A DNA stretch of 64,000 bases, taken from NCBI GenBank assembly GCA_964395315.1, contig CAYNBI010000004.1, positions 14,942 to 78,941 on the forward strand, written 5' to 3'. This document shows, in pieces, positions 1 to 8,692 of this stretch. A program made the translations under genes and the position numbers. Under the pieces are notes generated by a model. That model saw nothing but the letters and a program-made list of their open reading frames with translations, ran no database searches and was not told the DNA's origin. Each line of letters starts with the position of its first letter. Position 1 is the stretch's first letter. Source of the DNA: CAVORB01 sp964395315. Lineage in GTDB: Bacteria; Pseudomonadota; Gammaproteobacteria; Chromatiales; Chromatiaceae.

Positions 1-2546
1 GGCCAGTGGACCACCGCAACCTGCAGCAGCAGAACCCCGAGCAGGGCGAACCAGAGCTTGCCGTTGCGCAGGAAGGTGGCGTTGAAGGCTGTTCCGTGCT
101 CCGCCCGGGCGTTGAAGACGTTGAAGAACTGGTAGAGCACGAAGGTGGTGAAGGCCAGGGTGACGGCGTAGGCCGGGTCGCTGTTCTCCAGGCCGTAGAC
201 GAACATCCCAAGGGTGCCGCCCATCATCACCGCGCCGAAGAGCACCAGGCGCAGGAGGCGCCCGCCGGAGAGGATCTGCGCCCCGGGCGCGCGGGGGGGC
301 TCGTCCATCAGGCCGGGCCGGGCGGGCTCGACGCCAAGGGTCATGGCCGGCGGGCCGTCCATGATGATGTTGATCCACAGAAGCTGGATTGGCGTGAAGG
401 GGATCGGCAGGGCCAGCAGGGTGGCGGCGAGCACCGTGAGGATGGCGCCGATGTTGGTGGAGAGCTGGAAGCGCACGAACTTGACGATGTTGTCGTAGAT
501 GACGCGCCCCTCCTCCACCGCCCGAACGATGGTGGCGAAGTTGTCATCGGTGAGGACGAGGGTCGCGGCCTCCCGCGTCACCGCGGTGCCGGTGATGCCC
601 ATAGCCACGCCGATGTCCGCGGCCCTGAGCGCCGGGGCGTCGTTGACCCCGTCGCCGGTCATGGCGGCCACGTGCCCGTTGGTCTTCAGCGCCTCGACGA
701 TCGCTACCTTGTGCTTGGGCGCCACCCGGGCGAAGACGGTGATCGAGTCAATGCGCCGGGCGAGTTCCTCCACGGACATGGCGTCCAGCTCGGCGCCGCT
801 CACCACCTCGCCGGTGAGGCCGAGCTCCCGGGCCACCGCGGCGGCGGTGATGCGGTGGTCGCCGGTGATTATTTTCACCTGGATGCCGGCCTCCCGGCAG
901 CGGGCGATGGCCTCCGCGGCCTCCGCGCGGGGCGGGTCCATGAGTCCGGCGAGCCCGAGGAAGGTCCAGTCCTCCGCCCAGCGCCAGAGGTCCTCGCCGG
1001 GGTCGAAGTCGGCGGCGGGGATACTGCGCCAGGCCACCGCGAGCACCCGCAGCGCCTGGTCGGCAAAGGACTGGTTGGTTTCCGCCACCGCGGCGCGCAC
1101 CGGATCTTCAAGGGGCGCGCCCTCCCCGTCCGCCCCCAGCCAGCGGCTGGAGCGCTCCAGCAGCACGTCCGGGGCCCCCTTGACATACATGGCCACCCGG
1201 TCCCCGGCCGGGTGAAAGGTGGCCATGAACTTGTGGGCGGAATCGAAGGGGATCTCGGCGATACGGGGCTGGTGGGCCTGCGCCTGCAAGGGGTCGACGC
1301 CGCCCTTCTGGGCCAGCACGTAGAGCGCACCCTCGGTGGGATCGCCGATCAGTTCCCCGTCGCGCACCCTGGACTCGGTACACAGGGCCATGGGCAGCAG
1401 GTAGGGGCGGAGCTCCGGACCCTTCGCCTCCCGCTCGATCCGCCCCTCGGGCTCGTAGCCCTGGCCGGTCACCTGGAAGGCGCGGCCCGCGTACCAGCCC
1501 GCCCGGGCGGTCATCTGATTGAGGGTCAGCGTGCCGGTCTTGTCCGAGCAGATGACGGTCGTGGAGCCCAGGGTCTCCACCGCTGCGAGGCGCTTGAGGA
1601 TCGCCTGGTTGCGGGCCATGCGCCACATGCCGATGGCCAGCGTCACCGTGACCACCGCCGGCAGCCCCTCGGGGATGGCGGCCACCGCCAGGGCCACGGC
1701 GGTCATGGCGGCATCCACCAGGGGGGCGTCCCGGATCAGGGAAAGGGCGAAGATCAGCAGCACCACCACTCCGGCGATGGCCGCCAAACGCTTGCCCAGG
1801 GCGTCGAGTTGGCGTTGGAGTGGGGTCTGGGACTCCGGCGTGGCCGCGATCATCCCCGCCAGCCGCCCCATCTCGGTGTGCATGCCCGTGGCGGTAACCA
1901 GCAGCTCCGCGCGGCCCCGGGTGACCACGGTGTTCATGAAGAGCATGTTGAGGCGGTCCCCCAGCGGCAGATCCGCCTGCTCCAACGTGTCCGTCCACTT
2001 GCCCACCGCATGGGACTCGCCGGTGAGGGCCGCCTCCTCCACCTCCAGGCTGTGGGCCGCCACCAGCCGCCCGTCCGCCGGGACCCGGTCCCCCGCCTCC
2101 AGCAGCACCAGGTCGCCCGGCACCAGCTCGGCGGCGTCGAGCTCCTTGACGTGGCCGTCCCGCCGCACCCGCGCGCGCGGGGCCAGCATGCCCTTGAGGG
2201 CGGCGAGCGTGCGCTCCGCGCGGTGCTCCTGATAGAAGCCGAGGGCTGCGTTCAGCACCACCACCACCAGGATCACCACCGCGTCCTTGAGGTCGCCGAT
2301 GGCCCCGGCCAGCACAGCCGCGAACACCAGGACGATGACAAGGTAGCTCCTGAACTGGTCGAGGAACTTCAGCCAGACCGGACGCGGCGGGGTCTCGGCG
2401 AGGCGGTTCTCGCCGTGACGGGCGAGGCGGGCCGCGGCCGCCGCTGAAGACAGTCCGACCGCCGGGTCCACCTTCAGCGCCTCGGCAGCGTCATGCCGGG
2501 AGAGGGTGTGCCAGTCTTCCCTGAGCGCGCCATCGGTGTCGTTCAT
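1..2546 (-). CDS. Cation-transporting P-type ATPase, Ca2+/Mn2+ (PMR1/SPCA-like), 3' end cut by window edge
   Basis: The ATG is at 2546 and the frame stays open to base 1, giving about 848 residues with the C-terminus missing. Seen in order: N-terminal cation-ATPase domain, first membrane pair, actuator motif TGES, M4 motif PEGLP, phosphorylation motif DKTGTLT with the catalytic Asp at residue 335, hinge motif MTGDGVND near residue 629, and an M6 segment with N-x4-MDGPPA. The M4 PEGLP and M6 Asn/Asp pair are the calcium-site residues of P2A pumps. The WINI-MDGPPA wording resembles PMR1/SPCA Ca2+/Mn2+ pumps more than SERCA. The product should be an inner-membrane pump exporting Ca2+ and possibly Mn2+. 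I saw no frameshift: the start and the hinge motif are in phase. The family is certain; the ion specificity is inferred. Confidence 0.93.
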   Translation of the reverse strand, partial: MNDTDGALREDWHTLSRHDAAEALKVDPAVGLSSAAAAARLARHGENRLAETPPRPVWLKFLDQFRSYLVIVLVFAAVLAGAIGDLKDAVVILVVVVLNAALGFYQEHRAERTLAALKGMLAPRARVRRDGHVKELDAAELVPGDLVLLEAGDRVPADGRLVAAHSLEVEEAALTGESHAVGKWTDTLEQADLPLGDRLNMLFMNTVVTRGRAELLVTATGMHTEMGRLAGMIAATPESQTPLQRQLDALGKRLAAIAGVVVLLIFALSLIRDAPLVDAAMTAVALAVAAIPEGLPAVVTVTLAIGMWRMARNQAILKRLAAVETLGSTTVICSDKTGTLTLNQMTARAGWYAGRAFQVTGQGYEPEGRIEREAKGPELRPYLLPMALCTESRVRDGELIGDPTEGALYVLAQKGGVDPLQAQAHQPRIAEIPFDSAHKFMATFHPAGDRVAMYVKGAPDVLLERSSRWLGADGEGAPLEDPVRAAVAETNQSFADQALRVLAVAWRSIPAADFDPGEDLWRWAEDWTFLGLAGLMDPPRAEAAEAIARCREAGIQVKIITGDHRITAAAVARELGLTGEVVSGAELDAMSVEELARRIDSITVFARVAPKHKVAIVEALKTNGHVAAMTGDGVNDAPALRAADIGVAMGITGTAVTREAATLVLTDDNFATIVRAVEEGRVIYDNIVKFVRFQLSTNIGAILTVLAATLLALPIPFTPIQLLWINIIMDGPPAMTLGVEPARPGLMDEPPRAPGAQILSGGRLLRLVLFGAVMMGGTLGMFVYGLENSDPAYAVTLAFTTFVLYQFFNVFNARAEHGTAFNATFLRNGKLWFALLGVLLLQVAVVHW

Positions 2547-3298
2547 CTCGGCTCCAAGATTTGACCTCGGGGGCGGTCCGCGCCGGCGCGGGAATGGCGG
2601 CTCGAACCGGCGACGCGTTCGTGTCTCCCGGCACGCCACGTCGACGGGCCCGGGGACGACCGGGAGCGGCGCCGACCGGAAGGGCTCCGCGGAAGGGGTC
2701 TGCGTCCCGCCAAGGGCGGACGGGCCAAGACATTAGCACCGAAGATGCGGCCTGAATACGGGGACTTCTACTCGAATAGAGGGCGGCAAGATTACAAGAT
2801 GCGGAGGCGTCGGGCGGATCGGGGAAAGAACGGGGACAGGGCAGAGGCAGACCACGATATCTGGCAGGCGATTCCCGTGCGCCAGCGGCATCGGCAAGCG
2901 ACGCGATGTTCGACCATCCCGGTCCGGATGACGTTGAGCCCCCCAGGACCTAAGCAGCTCCCTGGAGCAACTGCGCGCGCGCGAAGCCGTCGGGGTTCGG
3001 GTCGTCGGCCAGTGCCTCCCGGCATGCCCCGCCCTCGTCTCGTAGAAGTGGCCCGGCGGCCATCCGTCCCAGGGCCGTGGTCGCCGTCTCCTGCGCGAAG
3101 GCGGGTGCGCTGTCGACAATGGTCCCGCGCCGCCCGCAACAGGGTGTCGATGTCCACCGGGGAACGGGGGCCAGGTCCAGGACGAGGAAGAAGCGTAAAC
3201 TCATGGCCGTGCTCTCGTTGGCGCTGGTCATACGCCATCACGCGAGCGGCAGCTGCCTGCTGGAATGAAGCGGCGAGGAAGACCTGGGGGCTGCGGCG
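2547..3298. other. Non-coding or degraded stretch, no supported gene
   Basis: This lies between the ATPase start and the TrkH remnant. Several short overlapping frames exist on both strands, but none shows a recognisable domain, a plausible ribosome binding site or a codon pattern like the neighbours. A minus-strand piece near 3080-3200 reads peptide-like (MSLRFFLVLDLAPVP) but breaks within about 15 codons. I regard the stretch as decayed DNA at the edge of the pseudogene-rich zone. Confidence 0.5.
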
Positions 3299-3790
3299 CT
3301 CACCCACGCCCGGCGCCTGCTGGCGATCTATCTCCTGCTGACCCTCTGCGGAGAACTGCTGGTCTGGACGGCCCAAGGCGATCTCTTTGTCTCCGTCGTC
3401 CACACCCTGGCGGCGGTCTCCACGGGGGGATTCTCGGGCTTCGACGACAGCCTGGCGGGCATGCCGGCCCTCCCCCGGCGGCGATCATCCCGGTCTGCGT
3501 CCTCGGCGCCGTCGCCCTGCCCCTCTCTTGCCACTCCCCCTACCGGGGACCGCGGGTGCTGCTGCAAGACCCGGAGCTGCGCGCCCTGCTCGGGGCCTCC
3601 GCCCAGCCCACCGCCGGGTTCAGCACCGTGGACCCGGTCGGCCTCGACCCCGCGGCCACGCATGTGCTTCTCTTCTCGATGGTCACCGGCGGCTGCTCGG
3701 GGTCCATGGCGGGCGTGGTCAAGCTGGTGCGCCTCATCCTCGTGCTGCGCCTGATCCAACTCGCCCTGCGCCGCAGCGCCGGACAAGCTA
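3299..3790 (+). pseudogene. TrkH-type potassium uptake protein remnant (frameshifted, both ends missing)
   Basis: From 3299 one frame reads as a membrane segment followed by AVSTGGFSGFDDSL. Near 3470 the reading shifts to another frame, which continues through AIIPVCVLGAVALPL, then TAGFSTVDPVGLDP, a GGCSGSMAG loop and VVKLVRLILVLRLIQLALRR. The repeated TGGFS/TAGFST signatures, the GGxxGSxAG loop and the final amphipathic helix are characteristic of the C-terminal half of TrkH/TrkG K+ translocating subunits. The N-terminal half (about 250 residues) is absent and no start precedes it. With one frameshift and large truncation it should not make a channel. The stop-free run beyond 3790 does not look like TrkH. 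Confidence 0.8.
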
Positions 3791-4203
3791 ATCGTGCTGT
3801 CCGCCGGCCCATGCTCGGAAAAATGGACCCCCGAGCGATGCAGCGCCTTCTCGGCTTGTTCCGTCCACCCCCGGTTCAACGCCGGCCTCGCCGCGCTCCG
3901 ATACGGGACCCGGCCCAGGGTCCGTGCCGTTCCCGAGAGGCTGCTCCCGGCCCGGTCTGCCGCGTACCGGCCAACGCCACTCCCTTACGCAGGGTCGAGC
4001 ACTGCGGCTGTCTGGCGCAGTGCCCGATCGCAGACATCAAGAATCAGAGCTGCGCAGGCGCGACGCCGTCCAGGGTCTCTGCCTCAGCCTCTACCCGGAA
4101 CCGCACCAGGGTAGTCTCGCCCAGCGCGTCCTCGACCCGAAGTCCCTTCTCGCCGCAGCTGGGCCGGAATTACAGTTTCAACGCCTGCGGCCGACGAACC
4201 TTG
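3791..4203. other. Unassigned DNA between TrkH remnant and IS630 remnant
   Basis: No complete gene is supported. On the minus strand, about 4045-4170 holds a peptide-like run (LRVEDALGETTLVRFRVEAE) that ends at a stop and is joined upstream to the truncated transposase, so it may be the tail of another broken gene. I could not identify it. Plus-strand frames here read as arginine-rich noise. Confidence 0.4.
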
Positions 4204-4860
4204 GGTCGGCTGCTCATCGAGACACACGACCGGGAGCCGAGGATGGTAGGGGCGTTGGTGGACCTCCAACACATCCTCCATGCACGCGACGAGCTCTGCA
4301 TTCTGGTGCGGCGGAATCACCCAACAGGTGCGTCGATNNNNNNNNNNNNNNNNNNNNNNNNNNNNNNNNNNNNNNNNNNNNNNNNNNNNNNNNNNNNNNN
4401 NNNNNNNNNNNNNNNNNNNNNNNNNNNNNNNNNNNNNCTCCAAGACGACCAGTTGCTCGGCGAGCAGCATGAGCGTCCAGCGTGCGCGACCCGGCGGTGG
4501 CTCACTGCAGGCGATCTGCACAAGACGCGCTTGCTTCTAACCGTCGAGAATCGGCTCGCAGGCCGGACGTTCACGCCTTTTGCGCTCCAATGCAGCCTCA
4601 AGCCCCTGTTCGACACAGGGTTGGCGAATACTGAACACGGTGCGCGGTGCACAGCCAGACACCTCGGCGGCCTGTTCACCCGCCCATGCCGGTGCGTCGG
4701 CATCGATCTTCAACAACACGTTGGCGTGCTTGATCTTCTGCGCCGAAGCTACGCCCTTGCTGACCAAGGCATACAACGCAGTGCATTCCTCTTCCAGCAG
4801 TCGTACGATGTATTTCTTGTCTATCCGCTCTATTTTTGATAATCGACATCAATAAATACA
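4204..4860 (-). mobile_element. IS630-family transposase remnant, interrupted by scaffold gap
   Basis: Read on the minus strand from about 4847: IERIDKKYIVRL, then ALVSKGVASAQKIKHANVLL, a winged-helix region, LEAALERKRRERPA, an in-frame TAG just after ILDG, ARWTLMLLAEQLVVLE, the 100-N gap, CWVIPPHQNAELVACMEDVL, and VVCLDEQPTQ with the first catalytic Asp of the DDE triad. These are IS630-family landmarks. Three defects are visible: the likely ATG (MSIIK) is out of frame with IERIDKK by one base at a five-A run, there is one nonsense codon, and homology stops just after the first DDE aspartate near 4204, so the catalytic C-terminus is gone. The element cannot transpose. I did not find its terminal inverted repeats. 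Confidence 0.85.
4338..4437. other. Assembly gap (exactly 100 N)
   Basis: A run of exactly 100 N inside the transposase remnant. A round 100 is a conventional placeholder for a scaffold join, so the true distance, and whether the two transposase halves belong to one copy, is unknown. Confidence 0.98.
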
Positions 4861-4887
4861 CCTAAGAATCTGTTTTCAAGACGTTGG

Positions 4888-6669
4888 ATGAAACGCAGTG
4901 CTAGCCGCCGGAGGGTAAGGCGCGGAATCGAACGGAGAACCCAGGCGCGTGACATGCACGACCGAGATCAGGACCCGCGAGATCTGCGCGGCGTAGGCGA
5001 ATCCGAGCTCGAACGGCAGCTCGACGAACTCATGCTGGCCCTTGGCGAGGGACCCGAGGCCGACGAGCAGCGTGCCCTCATCCTGGGCCTCCAGGCCCAC
5101 CGCATCGAGCTGGAGATCCAGGGCCGGGAGTTGCGCACCGCCCAAGAGGCCCTGGAGGCCTCCCGCGACCACTACACCCGCCTCTTCGACCTGGCCCCGG
5201 TGGGTTATGCCCTGTTCGACCGGCGCGGGCGCATTCTGGACATGAATCTGACGGCGGCACGGCTGCTCGGGCGCAACCGCGCCGGGCTGATCGGCCACCC
5301 ATTCGCCAGCCTGGTCGCACGGAAGTCCATGAGCGACTTTCTAGGGCACGTCCAGGGCGTCATCGACGCCGAGCCCGCCGAGCCGACGAGCGCCCGCGCG
5401 CTGGTGCTGAACCTGGACGCGGACCGCGGGCGGCGCGTGTTCCGGCTCCTGTCGTCCGCGCACGAGGGAGGCGCGGGTCGCACCTGCTTCTCCGCCCTGA
5501 TCGACATCACGGCGGAACATGCCGCCGAGCGCCGGCGGCGGGAGGGCGACCGGCTGCGCCAGGCGGTCCTGGACGCCATGCCGGCGGAGGTCGTGGTGCT
5601 CGACCGCGAGGGGCGCATTGTTGCGGTGAACTCCGGCTGGCGGCGTTTCGCCGAGGAAAACGGCGCGCCTCCCGAGCTGCGCGATGGGATAGGCATCGAT
5701 TATCTGGCCGTCTGCCGACACCTCCAGGCGGAGGGTCCCGGGCACTCGGAAACCGTCGCCGACGGTCTCGCCGCGATCCTGAACGGGCGCTCGGCTGGCT
5801 ATGCGACGCAGTACCCCTGCCACGCCCCGGACCGTCAGCGCTGGTTCGAACTCACGGCGACACCCGTGGCAGAAGGTGAGGCGCGAGCCGTGGTGGTGCA
5901 CTTCGACGTCACCGACCGCAAGCTCGCCGAGGACCTGGCATCCCGAGCCCGGGACCAGTCTTCACAGGCGGCCCGGGTCAACGCGGTGGGCGTGCTGGCC
6001 AGCTCCCTGATCCACGAAATCGCCCAGCCGCTGAGCGCCGCCAGCTTCTACAGCAGCACCGCGGTCTTCCTTGGGGAGCAAGGGGACGCAGACCCGGAAA
6101 AGCTCGCCCGGGTCCTCTCCGGGGTCGACCAGCAGATCCGGCGCGCGGCGGATATCCTCGACGGTTTGCGCAACTTCCTCCGCGGCAGGGAGATGCACAC
6201 GCGGCCCGCGGCGATCGACGAAATAGTCGCCCAGGCCGTGGGGCTGGTGCGCTGGTTCGCCGCCGACCGGCAGGTGGAGCTGAACTACGCCCGTTCCGCG
6301 CCGGGGGTGAAGGTCGAGGCAGATCCCGTTCAAGTCAGCCAGGTGCTGGTCAACCTGATCTGCAACGGCGTCCAGGCCATCGATGCGGCCGAGTCGAACC
6401 GGCGGGAAATCGCCATCGCCGTGGACCCGCGCCCGGGCGGCGTGGAGGTGAGCGTCCGGGATACGGGCCCCGGACTGCCCGCCGAGGTGCAGGCACGGCT
6501 GTTCGACATCTTCGCGCGCGCGAGGGACGAGGGCCTGGGGATGGGACTCGCCATCAGCCGCGACATCGTCGAGGCCCACGGTGGCAAGCTATGGGCCGAT
6601 CCAGACGTGGCGGAGGGGGCGCTCTTCCGCTTCACCCTCCCGTCGCAGCCGACCGGTGGCACCGAGTGA
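4888..6669 (+). CDS. PAS-domain sensor histidine kinase (FixL-like), partner of the next gene
   Basis: 593 aa. An N-terminal coiled stretch (residues about 50-90) leads into a PAS domain (YTRLFDLAPVGYALFDRRGRIL), then a second PAS/PAC region (VVLDREGRIVAVNSGW to FDVTDRKLAED). A dimerisation/phosphoacceptor helix follows with His376 in ASSLIHEIAQPLSAA, then a HATPase domain with an N box (LVNLICNGVQAI), a G1 box (VRDTGPGLP) and a G2 box (GLGMGLAISRDIVEAHGG). There is no membrane segment, so it is a cytosolic sensor. The H box and order resemble FixL/TodS-type kinases. The stop overlaps the response-regulator start, indicating coupled translation. The start is uncertain: neither 4888 nor the in-frame ATG at 4954 has a good ribosome site. 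The signal is not evident from sequence. Confidence 0.9.
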   Translation: MKRSASRRRVRRGIERRTQARDMHDRDQDPRDLRGVGESELERQLDELMLALGEGPEADEQRALILGLQAHRIELEIQGRELRTAQEALEASRDHYTRLFDLAPVGYALFDRRGRILDMNLTAARLLGRNRAGLIGHPFASLVARKSMSDFLGHVQGVIDAEPAEPTSARALVLNLDADRGRRVFRLLSSAHEGGAGRTCFSALIDITAEHAAERRRREGDRLRQAVLDAMPAEVVVLDREGRIVAVNSGWRRFAEENGAPPELRDGIGIDYLAVCRHLQAEGPGHSETVADGLAAILNGRSAGYATQYPCHAPDRQRWFELTATPVAEGEARAVVVHFDVTDRKLAEDLASRARDQSSQAARVNAVGVLASSLIHEIAQPLSAASFYSSTAVFLGEQGDADPEKLARVLSGVDQQIRRAADILDGLRNFLRGREMHTRPAAIDEIVAQAVGLVRWFAADRQVELNYARSAPGVKVEADPVQVSQVLVNLICNGVQAIDAAESNRREIAIAVDPRPGGVEVSVRDTGPGLPAEVQARLFDIFARARDEGLGMGLAISRDIVEAHGGKLWADPDVAEGALFRFTLPSQPTGGTE

Positions 6670-7295
6670 GCGAGGATCAGACCGTTTTCCTCGTGGACGA
6701 CGACGCCGCCATGCGCGAGTCGATGGCCTTGCTGCTGCAGGAGACGGGCCTGCGGGTGCGGAGCTTCGCCTCCGCGCGTGACTTCCTGGACGCCTATGCG
6801 GCGACCGAGCCGGGCTGCCTGGTGCTCGACCTGCGCATGCCGGGGATCACGGGCCTCGAGCTCCAAGAGAAGCTCCGCGGCATGGGCGCCGCGCTGCCGA
6901 TCATCTTCCTCTCCGGCTTCGGGGACATCCCCACCACGGTGCGGGCGATCAAGGGAGGCGCGGTGGACTTCCTCGAGAAGCCCGCCACCCCGGATGCCCT
7001 GATCGCGCGGATCCGCCAAGCCTTGGCGGAGGAGCGCCGCCAGCGGGCGTTGCGCGCCGAGGAGCGGATGATCCGCGAGAGCTTCGCCGAACTGAGCCCC
7101 CGCGAGCGCGATGTCATGGTCCTCGCCACCAAGGGCCTGGCGAATAAGGAGATCGCCCGCCACCTGGAGATCAGCCCGCGCACCGTGGAGAGCCACCGCG
7201 CCCGAGTCATGGAGAAGATGCAGGCCGAGAACATCGCCGATCTCTGCCGCATGGCCGCGGTCTGCCTCGACGCCGACGAGCGCCCTAGCGTCTGA
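6666..7295 (+). CDS. FixJ/NarL-type response regulator
   Basis: 209 aa from a GTG at 6666 that overlaps the kinase stop (GTGA). The receiver domain (residues 1-120) has the acidic pocket VDDD, phosphoacceptor Asp55 in VLDLRMPG, the Thr/Ser switch in IIFLSGFGD, and Lys in FLEKPA. The C-terminal LuxR-type helix-turn-helix has ELSPRERDVMVLATKGLANKEIA followed by SPRTVESHRARVMEKM. This is the FixJ architecture: phosphorylation should release the DNA-binding domain to activate transcription. It forms a two-component pair with the upstream kinase. Its targets are not evident; the adjacent DUF2934 and PilZ genes are possible. Confidence 0.93.
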   Translation: MSEDQTVFLVDDDAAMRESMALLLQETGLRVRSFASARDFLDAYAATEPGCLVLDLRMPGITGLELQEKLRGMGAALPIIFLSGFGDIPTTVRAIKGGAVDFLEKPATPDALIARIRQALAEERRQRALRAEERMIRESFAELSPRERDVMVLATKGLANKEIARHLEISPRTVESHRARVMEKMQAENIADLCRMAAVCLDADERPSV

Positions 7296-7660
7296 GCTCG
7301 TCTTCGCGGGCCCGCCGCACCCCTCCCGTCGCCTGCGCCTCGCGCAGCGGGATACCTTCCCGACGTGGGTATTCGTACGGATTCTGCCGCCGAGGCGCAG
7401 GCGGTAACCTTCCCTCGTATCGCGCGTGCAACAAGCGCCGACAGTGCCGGCGCAACGGATGAAGGGCGCAGGGAAGGTCCAGGGAAGCCCTCAGGGACGG
7501 TCCAGGGAAGGCGACGCGCGCGATTCGCCGGTCAGCGGCAGGGCGGCCGAGCAGGGCCAGGGACGGCACGGCAGGCGCAGGAAACGGCCGCGCCCCGCAA
7601 ACGACCTCGTGCGCAATGGCACGGCGGCTTCCCGCCAGCGCCGTCGCCCCGATTACACCA
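7296..7660. other. Spacer without supported gene
   Basis: About 365 bases between the regulator and the DUF2934 gene. Open frames exist on both strands but carry no recognisable domain. I found no convincing promoter or terminator hairpin. Confidence 0.45.
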
Positions 7661-7939
7661 ATGAAGAAGACCGAAATGATCGCGTTCGAAACGGATCGGA
7701 TTCGCCCCTTCAGTCTGGCGCGAGCGCGGCAGGCCGCCGCGGAGGCTGCCTGGGTGGCGAGCGTCTGCAGCGGCGGGCCTTCTGGCGAAAAGCCGACCGT
7801 AGAGCGGGAGCGGCGCATCCGCGAGACCGCCTACTTCAAGGCCGAGCGCCGGGGCTTCACGCCCGGGCACGAGCTGGAGGACTGGATCGCGGCCGAGCAG
7901 GAAGTGGACCGAGCCTCCCCGTCCTTGCCCCGCAGGTGA
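7661..7939 (+). CDS. DUF2934-family small protein
   Basis: 92 aa from ATG 7661. An in-frame ATG at 7616 would add 15 residues, and one at 7676 is also possible. The C-terminal half reads RRIRETAYFKAERRGFTPGHELEDWIAAEQEV, the hallmark of DUF2934 proteins (helix, A-x-F-x-AE-x-RGF, then H-x-x-DW-x-A-E). The N-terminus is a featureless basic/alanine-rich segment. The biochemical role of the family is unknown; members are small, cytosolic and often lie near stress or regulatory genes. Here it sits between a two-component pair and a PilZ protein. Confidence 0.75.
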   Translation: MKKTEMIAFETDRIRPFSLARARQAAAEAAWVASVCSGGPSGEKPTVERERRIRETAYFKAERRGFTPGHELEDWIAAEQEVDRASPSLPRR

Positions 7940-8010
7940 CCCCGGAATCACGCCGGATTCGCGGACATCGGTACCACCATCGAGATCAAGAGACGAGGAG
8001 GACTACGAGC

Positions 8011-8436
8011 ATGATGGAACACCGTTTGGGCCGACGCGTGGCGATCGGCATCCCGGTACGCCTACGTTTCCAGGATGGGACCCTCGGCTCGGGCCTGGCC
8101 ACCGACATCGGGCGGGGCGGAATCTATATCAAGACCACCGCTCGGCCCGGGCACCACGGCAATGGCTGCGTGGACGTCAGCATGACGGTGGCCATGCCAG
8201 GGGGCGAGCGCACAGTCCTGCTGCCCGCCGCGGCGGTACACGCGAGCGAGCGCGGCTTCGGAGCCATGTTCCGCGCCCTCGACCTTGCGGCGAAGGAGGT
8301 GGTCTTCTGGCTGCTGGCGACGGGATACCCGTCGGCCCCCGTGGCGGCGCGTCCGGCATCCGCCGTCTTTGCTGCAAACGCCGCGCGCACGCCGAAGGCA
8401 GAGTACCGACACCGCGCCGGCGGTGCCGCCGCCTGA
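8011..8436 (+). CDS. PilZ-domain protein (putative cyclic-di-GMP effector)
   Basis: 141 aa. The ATG at 8011 has an AGGAGG about 10 bases upstream. The N-terminus HRLGRRVAIGIPVRLRF and the following TDIGRGGIYIKT match the two parts of the PilZ c-di-GMP site (arginine-rich start, then D-x-[SG]-x-x-G). The middle is a beta-rich barrel (VDVSMTVAMPGGERTVLLPAAAV). The final 35 residues are alanine-rich and probably disordered. Single-domain PilZ proteins transmit c-di-GMP level to motility or surface polymer machinery. The usual Asn/Asp-x-Ser is replaced by D-I-G, so binding strength is uncertain. A strong terminator follows. Confidence 0.78.
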   Translation: MMEHRLGRRVAIGIPVRLRFQDGTLGSGLATDIGRGGIYIKTTARPGHHGNGCVDVSMTVAMPGGERTVLLPAAAVHASERGFGAMFRALDLAAKEVVFWLLATGYPSAPVAARPASAVFAANAARTPKAEYRHRAGGAAA

Positions 8437-8530
8437 AGCCACGAGGCGCCCCCTCGCCGGGCGACGCCGAGCAACAACGAATTTGTGCCGTGGCGAGCTG
8501 ACCTGGTGCAACCCGAGATCCCCAAGCGTT

Positions 8531-8563
8531 ATCCCGGCCATCGGTTGCCGGGATTCTTTTTTT
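8531..8563 (+). terminator. Rho-independent terminator after the PilZ gene
   Basis: An 8-bp perfect stem (ATCCCGGC/GCCGGGAT) with an 8-nt loop is followed at once by TCTTTTTTT. It ends transcription of the PilZ gene and possibly the DUF2934 gene. Confidence 0.85.
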
Positions 8564-8692
8564 GTGGCCCGCGGGTGGCCTGACCTGCTACCCGGCCCGG
8601 GTTCCCGCCGGGCGGACCGGCATCATCTAGGGTCAGACCGCCGGCGCATGCTAGGCTAAGAAATTCCCAGACCGCTCAGGAACTCGGCAAGC

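Noticed and set aside
6..2447. 813-codon plus-strand open frame opposite the P-type ATPase
   Set aside because: It is the antisense shadow of a GC-rich gene: the minus strand carries every P-type ATPase motif, while the plus frame is rich in His, Gly and Arg and has no domain.
2792..3403. Minus-strand 203-codon frame upstream of the P-type ATPase
   Set aside because: Arginine-rich composition, no motif, and it overlaps the TrkH homology on the other strand.
7285..7818. Minus-strand 177-codon frame with a hydrophobic segment
   Set aside because: It overlaps the DUF2934 gene. The hydrophobic stretch is short, the rest is arginine-rich, and there is no ribosome site; DUF2934 homology on the plus strand is stronger.
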